Positions 27,209 through 36,181 of a DNA stretch of 38,364 nt are shown one piece after another. This stretch comes from Amoeboradix gromovi (Eukaryota; Sanchytriomycota; Sanchytriomycetes; Sanchytriales; Sanchytriaceae). The notes below the pieces were generated by a model that saw only the letters and a list, made by a program, of their open reading frames with translations, was not told the DNA's origin and ran no database searches. The stretch is from contig JADGIF010000021.1 of assembly GCA_018985225.1 (NCBI GenBank), positions 1-38,364 on the forward strand, written 5' to 3'. The translations under genes were made by a program, and so were the position numbers. Within the stretch, counting starts at the first letter, position 1. The number at the start of each line of letters is the position of its first letter.

Positions 27209-28225
27209 CTAAATAGCTTTCAAGCGACTTAAGTACGTTTGCAATTTTAGTATTTTACCAGCCAAGGGACTTTTAGAATCGATTTGTACTGACGAGTCCT
27301 TTTGTGAATCATTATTAGATGATAAAGGTGCACGAGAATGCGAACGAGATCGCGACAATCTATCCCACCAGGGAACTGCTCTACCGCTTGATTCTGATGA
27401 TTTTCCTGAGAATTTTGAGTAGACATCGCTTGAATACCCGTGTCTTAGTTTTACACTTTTCGAATCTTCCCGGTTTAAGAATCTTTGTCGCAACATATAG
27501 GCTTTATTTTGACGAGGCATGGCGATCGAAGAGGTGGATCGGCTGTTTCCTCTTCTTTTAGCTTTTTTCTCTAGTCTCTTATTTGAGATAACAACTGTCA
27601 ACTCCTCGATTTCTTTTTTTCTATCATGCAAATCACTCTTCTGTTTCTTGAGCTTAGCGTCCTTTGCTTCAGTTTCTTTCCAATAATTTTCAAACAATGC
27701 TAGATTTAATAACTGTAACCTTTTTGCTTCTTTCTTTCCTAATTCCAAGTCTCCACTTGTTATATGTGTTATTAGTAGACTGGATATATCTCGTATCTCC
27801 AATTGCAAATCCTTCATATTTGCGGGAATTTCAGTTTTAATTGCATTTCGTATGTCAAAATCTACTCTAATTAATGGCAAAGGATAGTAAACCTTTTTGT
27901 GGTTATTTACAAAAACTAAGAAGATTTTGTCTTCGTTCTCAACTTGTTGTGTATCCAAAGACCGCAATGATTTGCCTCCAATTAACTTGTATTTATCTTC
28001 TTCCTTGATAATGTAGAGTGCCTCCCTGTTTAGTTGCGTTAACTCTATCATTCCATTGAACTCATCCAAGTCCATCCACTCGCCACACTTTGCACTCATC
28101 TTTTGTATGAACCCATTGGAGAATCTATTAGACCACTCTCTACCATTAATCTCTATTTTTATATCAATCAGCTCTTCAATTATCACTGCTGTCATAAACA
28201 CATTTTTGTGAATTTGAAATCTCAT
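27209..28225 (-). CDS. CCDC61: VFL3/CCDC61-like centriole/basal-body protein
   Basis: 338 residues. The N-terminal half has the XRCC4-superfamily head of CCDC61/VFL3: a W..RF..GFIQKMSAKCGEWM block (family F..GFIE..T.KTGN), MIELTQLNREALYIIKEEDKYKL (family ML..AL), then KIFLVFVNNHKKVYYPLPL (family YLIL.Y..EFDRIHYPLPL). A coiled coil follows at about 140-225 and a Ser/Arg-rich basic tail. VFL3 positions basal bodies and striated fibres in flagellated cells, so this implies a flagellated stage. Identification is by motif and domain order; identity is low, so moderately sure. The start is 21 bases after the LETM1 stop. Confidence 0.7.
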   Translation of the reverse strand: MRFQIHKNVFMTAVIIEELIDIKIEINGREWSNRFSNGFIQKMSAKCGEWMDLDEFNGMIELTQLNREALYIIKEEDKYKLIGGKSLRSLDTQQVENEDKIFLVFVNNHKKVYYPLPLIRVDFDIRNAIKTEIPANMKDLQLEIRDISSLLITHITSGDLELGKKEAKRLQLLNLALFENYWKETEAKDAKLKKQKSDLHDRKKEIEELTVVISNKRLEKKAKRRGNSRSTSSIAMPRQNKAYMLRQRFLNREDSKSVKLRHGYSSDVYSKFSGKSSESSGRAVPWWDRLSRSRSHSRAPLSSNNDSQKDSSVQIDSKSPLAGKILKLQTYLSRLKAI

Positions 28226-28246
28226 TGGCCTTGTAAAATTTAAAAG

Positions 28247-29879
28247 TTAATTATTTTTTATTGTCAAGTTTAGTTGCTTTTCCATTTCTTCTATACTCAC
28301 CAACCCATCTTTATCAAGATCAAATTTATCAATTAATATTTCAGCATCGTTATCTTCTACAGGGTGTCTTATTGTCTTCAAAGCTACCCTCAAGTCATCA
28401 ATAGTAATTTGCCCTTTAGGGTTAGGCTTTACCAAGTTCAATGATGATCCTACCTGTGAGTCTAACTGAGTTATCTCCTCACTTATTTTATCAATTAAGC
28501 TATTAATTGGTGTCTCTTTTGTCTCTTTATTCTCTACAATGTCTTGTAGGAGCTGCTTTTCTTCCTCTACAATACTTACATTCATCATTACACGTAATAC
28601 CGAGGCCAATTCATTTTTTTGATCCACGGTCAATTCACCCTAAATAAGATTAAATTACCTGTGCTGCGCTTTCCTTTTCCACTTGTTTCTTTAGCTCATC
28701 TTGCTGTCTAGCCTCCTTTTCTTTTTCGATTTCTACCATCTCCTCCTGAACTGCTGCTAAAATTACGTCCTTCTCGCCTCGCCCTCGAGCCATGTCTAGC
28801 ATTGTTTCTTTTATCACAGTATCTGGCAGAGATTTTAAAGTATCCTTTAAGACATTCAATGTTTCTTCTGATAGCCCAGAAGCGTTTATACTTTGTTCAA
28901 CTGTTTTGTTGGAGTCCTTGAATTGCATATCTACCATTAAAATGCGACTTAGGACGAGTAGAATGTTTGGCACATTGTAAACACCAGATAGTTCAACCCA
29001 CTGTTTTAATTCTAATCTCATTCTACGCGGTGAAGAAACCGGGATACCTCGTTCTTTGCAAAGAGTCTGCAGCTCGTGTATTGGGATATCTGAAATAACA
29101 GGCATTAAAGAAGCTGGGGACTCTGGAACATCAGAACTTGGAGTAGATGCAGGTTGATCAATTCTAATCGCATCTTGAAGAATTAGCCCATCTTCAAGTC
29201 TAATCTTGTTAATATGTCTAGCAACATTCCTACGAATCATATCGTTGGTACCAATACCTGGAATGGTAAAATATCTACAAATACTAATCAGCTGTTGGCG
29301 ACTTAAATGGTCCAAAGTGACATTATCCTTGAATTTCTGACATAACTTTAATAAATCAGGAGTAGCCACAATAGCAGATTCATCTTGCTGCGATTTAGGC
29401 TGCATATTATTTAATAAATTAACAAACGTACCCAACTCACCTTTGTCTTTCTCTTCCAGAGTTTCTCTCAAAAAACTAGCGACTTTAAGACGGACACCAA
29501 GTAGCTTTTTTCTGTTTTCCTGTTCTTTGAATTCGTCCCTAAAGGTAGAAGGCAGAAAATTCGGAAATATTTTTATCACAACAGGCAATAAAAACTCCAT
29601 AAATGGAACAATTAGGAAGACAGAAAACGGTACGATCCTAAGTAGATCGCTAGTAGTTCTTTTCAGTTGTCTGTGCTCTCTGTGAGTTAAAGGTTGACCG
29701 CTTAGAGTTTGTCGCAAAAGTCTGGATGATATTTTGGTTTCTGCAACTAGAAGTTTGGATCCGGTCCAGAAATGATTTGCTTCGTGCTTAACCCGCTGCC
29801 ATATTGTGGGATTTACAGCTGGCTTGATGTTAAACCGAATGGCAGTACTTCCCAATCGAAACATTCTAGCTCCTAGCAA
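28247..29879 (-). CDS. LETM1: LETM1 mitochondrial inner-membrane ion exchanger, spliced
   Basis: Exon 1 at 29879-28659 and exon 2 at 28639-28247 are joined across a 19-base intron, giving 537 residues. LETM1/Mdm38 mediates K+/H+ or Ca2+/H+ exchange and supports mitochondrial translation. Seen: N-terminal basic presequence-like region, the LETM1 block HREHRQLKRTTSDLLRIVPF running into one TM helix at about 83-104, LPSTF, then the ribosome-binding-like domain with LLKLCQKF, RQQLISICRYF and a SAP-like IPIHELQTLCKERGI. Coiled coils follow, and a C-terminal EF-hand loop DLDKDGLVSIEE encoded by exon 2. The junction reads SAAQ-GELTVDQ. Without splicing the EF-hand domain would be lost. Confidence 0.92.
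28640..28658 (-). other. LETM1: 19-nt intron in LETM1
   Basis: Minus-strand sequence GTAATTTAATCTTATTTAG. Phase 0 after Gln. GT-AG ends with a branch-like A six bases from the 3' end. Its removal joins the ion-exchanger frame to the EF-hand frame. Confidence 0.85.
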
Positions 29880-29918
29880 TATTAATCAAAAGGAGTAACT
29901 GCCGTAACTTGTTGCAAA

Positions 29919-30438
29919 ATGTCATTATTCCAACAAGATTTGATTTCTAAAGATATCGCAATGCCAGAGGGATATGTAATACGCCCATTGCATCTCGAGG
30001 ATTTTCACAAAGGATTCTTGGATTGTTTAAAAGGTTTAACAATGGTTGGAAATGTCACTTTTGATGAGTTCACTTTCAGATTTAGAGAACTGAATCACGA
30101 TTACTATATCGTCGTTATTGAAGACCTAAATAATCGCAGAATTGTTGGTGCTGGTACTATGATGGTTGAAATGAAATTTATTCGACACTGTGGAAAAGTT
30201 GGACACATTGAAGATATCGTAGTGGATGAAAGCCAACGTGGTAAAAGGTTCGGTTTAAAGATTATTGAGCAGCTAAAACATTTAGCTGTCAATTCCGGTT
30301 GCTATAAAGTATTTTCGTTTAATCTAGGTTATTTTGGATTGCGCTGAGCACAATTTGACGTTCTATGAGAAGTGCGGATTAAAAAAGAAAGAAGTTCAGA
30401 TGGTTTTGTATTTTCCTCAGAACGAGCCTAAAAGTTAG
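29919..30438 (+). CDS. GNA1: Glucosamine-6-phosphate N-acetyltransferase, spliced
   Basis: Exon 1 at 29919-30308, 19-base intron, exon 2 at 30328-30438; 166 residues, close to yeast Gna1 (159). GNAT fold: IRPLHLEDFHKGFLDCL, VGAGTMMVEMKFIRHCGKVG, GHIEDIVVDESQRGKRFGLK (acetyl-CoA loop RGKRFG) and, across the junction, CYK-VILDCAEHNLTFYEKCG followed by LKKKEVQMVLYF. The last block is diagnostic of Gna1 and exists only in the spliced reading. The enzyme makes GlcNAc-6-phosphate for UDP-GlcNAc, feeding chitin and N-glycan synthesis. Starts 39 bases from the divergent LETM1 start. Confidence 0.95.
30309..30327 (+). other. GNA1: 19-nt intron in GNA1
   Basis: Sequence GTATTTTCGTTTAATCTAG, phase 0 after Lys130. 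GT-AG ends; TTAAT branch-like element with the A six bases from the 3' end. The best-supported intron in the window, because both flanks belong to one highly conserved catalytic block. Confidence 0.93.
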
Positions 30439-30678
30439 AAATTAGTAAATCTTCTCTATAACTCCAAACAGTTAAAGATTTGCTAGCAGAAGGCTGTGAA
30501 AAGCCACAATATGTATCTTTGGAGTGTGAGCCATATAAATCTACGGGTGTATCACAAGGGATGCGCTCCACAAAACTAGGCAAACCCGCTCAAATAAACA
30601 TCTCAAAAAGGGTGAAGTTGTCTCAGACTCCCATGAGATTTTCTTGTGCTTTATCTTAGCATACCTAACTAAAGTAGC

Positions 30679-31167
30679 ATGGATAAAATGGACAGCACTC
30701 CATTAGAATCAATTCAGCAGCTTCAATCCCGATATGATAGCATGGCTGAAGAGCATGCTAAATGCAACGCAACGATACACAAGTACGAACTAGAGTTGAA
30801 GAAAATTCAGGCAGAGTTAGAAGAAATAAGCAGCTCAAAGGATTCCGAGCTAAAGCAGTCACAGGATCAAATAGCAGAAGCGCAAATAAGGTTGATGAAC
30901 ATGGAAAAGCTGAGCAAGGATGAGAGCAGCTCCAAACTGAAATTGGAGCAAGATCTAGAAGAAATGAACAAGAAATACACTGACACTCTGGAAGGATTAA
31001 GTAGCGAGGTGGAGATAAAGCAGAGAATGATAATGAAGCTAGAGATGGACAAGAGTGTTCTGGATCAGGAGAATAAGAAGATAACCGGTGAGTTGAATAT
31101 GCTCGAGGAACAGTTGGATGACATACTGCAACGAAACATGGAGCTGCAAATGAAGTTGGCTGGTTGA
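30679..31167 (+). CDS. Coiled-coil protein, function unknown
   Basis: 162 residues, nearly all heptad coiled coil (for example YELELKKIQAELEEI and MKLEMDKSVLDQENKKITGE). No globular domain, membrane segment or targeting peptide. The start MDKMDST is preceded by an AT-rich spacer. Several Met and Ser in the first 20 residues; no known family recognised. It could be a tropomyosin-like or centrosomal scaffold, which is inference from composition. Confidence 0.65.
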   Translation: MDKMDSTPLESIQQLQSRYDSMAEEHAKCNATIHKYELELKKIQAELEEISSSKDSELKQSQDQIAEAQIRLMNMEKLSKDESSSKLKLEQDLEEMNKKYTDTLEGLSSEVEIKQRMIMKLEMDKSVLDQENKKITGELNMLEEQLDDILQRNMELQMKLAG

Positions 31168-31299
31168 CTAAAAGGCGCATAGGCCCAGCAATCGAGTTTT
31201 GAATAAAGGGTTCTTGTTACGTGGAAGCTGCTCTTTGCCGCATTTCAACAGACTATGCAATACATTGGAATCATAAACGATCAAGGTCAGTGGGCTTTA

Positions 31300-32650
31300 T
31301 AAAATGAATGCTTAAAAAGGAAACTAGCGATCAACTGGGTTACCGTGAGTAGAGCTTTGTAATAGTACAGGACGCTTCATGTTATTCCTATTATTAGATG
31401 TTGTAAAACCAGCAAGATATCTTTTCGATGAGTCTGGCAGTAGACTTAAATAGTTACTGCTGAATTTCCGCCATTTCAGAAACTCCTGAGGCACTGAAAG
31501 AGAAACGCAGTCGTTTCGCTGCAAAATTAATTCGATTAAGGAACGTAGCATCATTATTTCTTATGATAGAGTAAAATGAAGATCGAATGTATTCCTAAGT
31601 TAAGGCTCTGACTATACCACTAGATAATCATGGCTGGTGGATTAAGCTGCACTGCGTCAAGGCTCACTGATTTCGTCATCCATATTTAAGAATGCTAAAA
31701 GAAGAGTAAATAAATGGCCTGTATCCAATCTGCTCTACTTTTGCTGCTTCCGGCTCGAATACAGGCAGGTATTCTATAACTTGTAAGCTCATAGACATTA
31801 TCATGGACACAGTGCGCCTAATGCGCTGCATTTGTGTATTGAGGTCTGAATCCATGTTATAGCTGTGTTCAAATAGTTGAGAGACTACATTGGCAAAGAA
31901 GTGCGACCGGTGGCAAGTTGTGACCTGAATTACATGTGGTAGAGTACGTGGCATTTCTGCCTCACTAGAACTACTTGACGTTTGCTTGAGATACTCTGCA
32001 TACTTTTTGCAGCGTCTCCATCAAACCGTGCTCATTCGCAGCCTTTCAAGCAGATTCTATGCTTGTGATAGTAAAACAGATCAATGTCCAGGGCCATTAA
32101 GACGCTGCCACCCATTTGTACTGCTCTAAGATGAGCCGGTTGCAGGGCACGGGAAGATGTTTGGAACAATGCGAACCACCAGTGGCTGTTCTGGTGGCTG
32201 CTGGGCAGGTGTTAATCGAGATTGCATAAATGTCGCGCTTGCCTCCATCAAACTTATGGAATTACAAAAAATAATAAGCTTTAGTGGTAAAACAGTGAGG
32301 ATCCGAAGCAGCGATACAGCATATACCATCAGGTTGAAGTACGGCAAGAGGATACCGCGGTATCGAGCACTGGACCCGGTCTAAGACTTACGCTACCTGG
32401 TGCTGCTCAGGAGAGCTGCTTTAATAAATCTCAATAAACTGTTTATGTCATGGCATCTATTTTCCCGCATGTTCCAGGGTACCTTGTGCGACCGCTCGCC
32501 AATGTTCTGGATGGAATGGGCTGACTTGCCAGCTTTATTGCTCGATGTGCCGCGGTGCTCCTTGAACGAGGGAAGGCTGAAAGCATCGGTGTCACTTCAA
32601 AGAGTGCAGATAGAGCAACATAAATTTTATTACGCATACGATTCATACCC
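31300..32650 (-). pseudogene. Candidate decayed gene, coding potential in several frames
   Basis: On the minus strand, protein-like segments follow one another in shifting frames. Examples are IYVALSALFEV near 32630, GERSHKVPWNMRENRCHDIN within 32596-32393, QPLVVRIVPNIFPCPATG ending at 32126, MALDIDLFYYHKH from about 32100, NEHGLMETLQK near 32020, and a 92-codon frame at 31954-31676. The shifts lie near short runs and mostly lack the GT...AG pattern of the ultrashort introns. Two sampled 60-base lines here (32161 and 32521) are about 55-57% GC, above the surroundings. I read it as one gene broken by several frameshifts, or an unusually intron-rich gene. Family not recognised. Confidence 0.4.
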
Positions 32651-32662
32651 CAGAGGTATTCT

Positions 32663-35600
32663 CTACTCGTCCTTGTATCTAAAATGCAACGATTTTATGT
32701 CTTCAAATGTTATGGGCTTAATAAGTGTCTCTATAAATAGCGGACTTACTTCCTCTGCATCATATGGTGATGCCATTATTATCAAGTCCGCACTCATACT
32801 GTTATTCTTAACGCATTTGACTATGCTTGCTATCAAATTTGCACTTACTAAGTTAGCTACATGTACCATTTACTAAATCTATTCCCAACAGAATATGACT
32901 AAATATCGGTCCATCTAATATCTGACGTATCCCGCTGCTCTCTTCAATACACAACGTGCTCTTTAGACCCATTCTTGTGTACAATGCACCTAGTATCCGT
33001 AATGTTATGGGGTTGTTATCTATAATCAGCACATGTTCCAGCTTGTGCTCTACCAAGACGCTCTCTCTCAATCTGCTAGGTCTTCTCATTTGAGGTTGTG
33101 TAATATCCAGTCTACTTTCAAATTCACTTATTGGTGAAGTGTTTCTGCTTAGACTGGATCTGTTTGCTCTTGACGGTTGGCCTTGTTTGATTTTCAGTAT
33201 AGTTCGCTCATTTTGCTTCTCTAAAAGTGTCAAATTCTTGTAAATGAAACTTCCAAAATCACTGGGAGTAGTACTCTCCAGCTGTTGCTGCACATCGCTT
33301 ACTGAGCTGTTGTTAGTGTCGTCATCTAACTCCTCATCCTCAACACTAAACATGTCTAAATCTAAATCCACTCCTCTTCCGTCAAAATAGCTAACATCTG
33401 TGGCTGCTAGTTGTGGTACAAATGGTCCGTTATCGTCTAACAAGTGATCCCATTGTAAATTCTTGTAAAAACTGTGCTCTTTTAGCAAATGACCCAACCT
33501 TTCCTCTGGTGCCCAAGTGAGTAGTTTATTTATTAAATCGTGTAAATCTTTATTTATTAGTTCATCAAACTCATACTGGTTGTTTAATATGTTTTCAAAT
33601 ATTTTCTCTACTGTTGGTGCATTAAAGGGGGGTGTACCATAATTAAATTCATAAATTATACATCCTAAACTCCACCAGTCTCCCATTTCATCGTCAAATT
33701 GTACACCCATCAATGCTTCAGGACTTATATAATCAGGAGTTCCTATTATACCCCTAACACCTCCTCCACTAGCGCTAATACTAGTATTCAAACTGTTGTT
33801 ACTCAGTCTACCACTAAGTATTGGACTATCTATTAATGACCTTCTTTTATCGCTTGAACTTGTTATCGAACTCCGTCTACTGTGACTCGCTAAGACGTTG
33901 TTAAATAAATTGGAGTCTCTCCTACTAGGACTTATAGGGCTACACAACAGGTCCATGGGCATATTTTCAGATATGTTTGGCGTTGTATTCAAACTGATTG
34001 GTGTAGGCGTTAACGGATTTGGAGTTAATGGCACATCGATCCTACTTAATCCAAAATCAGTCAGTTTCACATGGCCTCTGCTGTCAATAAGAATATTATC
34101 AGGTTTTAGATCATGGTGAACTATGTGGTTATTATGTAAATACTCTAATCCCATGCTAATCTCAGCACTATATATTCTTATCCATTCAATGGGCAAGATG
34201 CTAATCTGCTTCAGTAAAGCAGCCAAGTCTCCACCAGGCAGATATTCCATACAGAAATAAAGATATTTAGTATTTTGAAAACTATAGTACAGCTTCGCAA
34301 TAAACGGACTGTTAAATTGAGCCATTAATATCATTCTCTCACTTTTTATGTTGTTTACTTGATTTCTGTTAATCATGTCCATCTTGTTTAGTATTTTGAT
34401 GGCGTACAGGTCGGATTGTTTACTAGCTAGCACGACACAGCCATAAGCACCTCTGCTTATCGGTTTAATAATTTTAAAATCCTTAATCGAGGGTGGATTT
34501 ACCACTCCATTTACGTGAGATTGGGACATTTGTTTGTTTAGAACCGGATTAGAGGGTGGAGTAGTAATTATATTAGGTGGCTTCTTCTTTTTTAAGCGGT
34601 TTAAGCTAGGCTGTGAGTTATTAGGACTTCTGTTAACATTGCTATGCATTGAATTAGTAACTACGCTGAATTTTGACTGCAGCTGATAAATATCAAATCT
34701 ACGCTGAATGCACAAGCGTATTAGATCCATTTTCATTTCTAGCAAACCTTTAATGGACGTGCTTAGTTCATACACATCTTGGAATTCTTTAAATTTACTA
34801 AATTCAGAAGAAATGAAATCCTTGATTTTTGAGGGACAATAAATATAGACAACCTGAGATGATAGAGAATGTTGTGAAGAGGATAAACTGGGTTGTGAAT
34901 CATAAGAAAGTTCAATTTTAAGCGCATCCAAAGGCAACTTTACGTCATGAGGAATTTCTAGTTTCTTAGATAACTGGATGATTAACAGTAAATATTCACA
35001 AGCTTCAATATATTTGTTCATTTTAGGATTAAGTCCTAACGGGTCCATGCTATTTTGTTCCAACACCTTTATAGAGTGATAAAATTCTTTAATTTCTTCA
35101 TCACATAGCTGCAGGTCCATTGAAGCTCGCTGTTCACTGCTGCACATCTTGTCATGATCTTCAAAGAATGCTATGGGTATAGATAGGTCACATAAATGAC
35201 ACAATGCATTCTCGTAATGATTGGCATCTTGCTGTTGCAGAAAAATTAACAAAATAGAATTTTTCGATTGTTGGGCCAGGCACATCAGATTTATAGTTTT
35301 ATAAAAGTCTAATATCTTAACCTTACAAGAAAGAACGTTGAAATTTTGATTGGAGATTGAGTTGGAAAGGAAACTGGAAACCTTTTCAAAGTCTTGAAAT
35401 ATGTTTTTTAACGTGCCTTGAACGCAATCGCTAAATACAATACTCCAGTCATGTTCGGAGTTATCAGAGTGATAGAAGTCTAATTTGGAGCTACAGGCAG
35501 CAATACCAATCACTCTACCATTTTTAGGTAAAAAATGATCTCTAGGAGGAATATCGTCATTTAGAAAACCAGACACACCATTAAAAGTATTCTTGTAGAT

Positions 35601-35924
35601 CACAATACGCTTGCACTCTACTTTCGGAACATTTTGGGACTGCCTGGAAATATTGGCTAACGCTGTGGTTAATTTAAAAACTTTAGATTTCAAAGGCCAT
35701 TCATTTAGTCGCCATTTATCAAAAAGTTGCATTAGCTTTTTGGCTTCTTCTACTGCTATACTGGAAATACGATTCGTAGAAGTGCTTAAAACTTGGTATG
35801 CAACATCTGCGACACTCATATGCATATCATCAATTTGTAGGGATTCAAATGCACTCAATAAATCCATAGCTGCTGCATCTAGCTTTATTTTTTCTTTTCT
35901 AAATTCAGTAGTCATTTTAGCCAA
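32663..35924 (-). CDS. RIM15: Rim15/Greatwall-type AGC kinase with receiver domain, spliced
   Basis: Exon 1 at 35924-32867, 19-base intron, exon 2 at 32847-32663; 1080 residues. Kinase from about 480: ISRGAYGCVVLA glycine loop, AIKIL lysine, HHDLKPDN catalytic loop, DFGLSRID near 625. A long Ser/Pro-rich insert comes before GTPDYISPEALMG near 728, the split typical of Rim15/Greatwall/MASTL. The C-terminal receiver domain (about 965-1080) spans the intron: VLIIDNNPITLRILGALY, then IDLVN-VSANLIASIVKCVK, then LIKPITFEDI. Rim15 drives quiescence entry by phosphorylating endosulfines that inhibit PP2A. The receiver's phospho-Asp is replaced by Gly and one acidic-pocket residue by Asn, so it is probably not phosphorylated. 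No PAS domain recognised. Confidence 0.9.
32848..32866 (-). other. RIM15: 19-nt intron in RIM15 receiver domain
   Basis: Minus-strand sequence GTACATGTAGCTAACTTAG, splitting a Val codon (G|TA). It holds a canonical CTAAC branch element with the A six bases from the 3' end. Joining restores the length of the receiver-domain segment exactly. Confidence 0.85.
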
Positions 35925-36181
35925 GAAAAAGCACCAGTTAAATTATGTTTCAGTTTACTTAAATAGGAAAATTAAAAATATATTTCCGCAGGGAATCTAC
36001 TACGAGCTTTTAATTATGGAAAAAATTTGAAGAGCAATTTTCCAACAATGTGTTTTAAACTTCTTCTAGTAGTACTGTATTTCAATCCTTGTAGCAAATT
36101 TTTACCACAAAAGTCCTTGAGACATCAATTAAAGTAAATAATAATTATATCATAGTTTATTAATTGAGCCGATGTTAACAT

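Noticed and set aside
30309-30327. Programmed frameshift or sequencing error in GNA1
   Set aside because: A simple one-base shift would leave extra residues inside the conserved block. Exact deletion of a GT...AG 19-mer gives a perfect join, repeated in other genes.
32400-32876. 158-codon plus-strand ORF
   Set aside because: It overlaps the RIM15 receiver exon and the decayed minus-strand coding segment and shows no protein family pattern; likely an antisense shadow.
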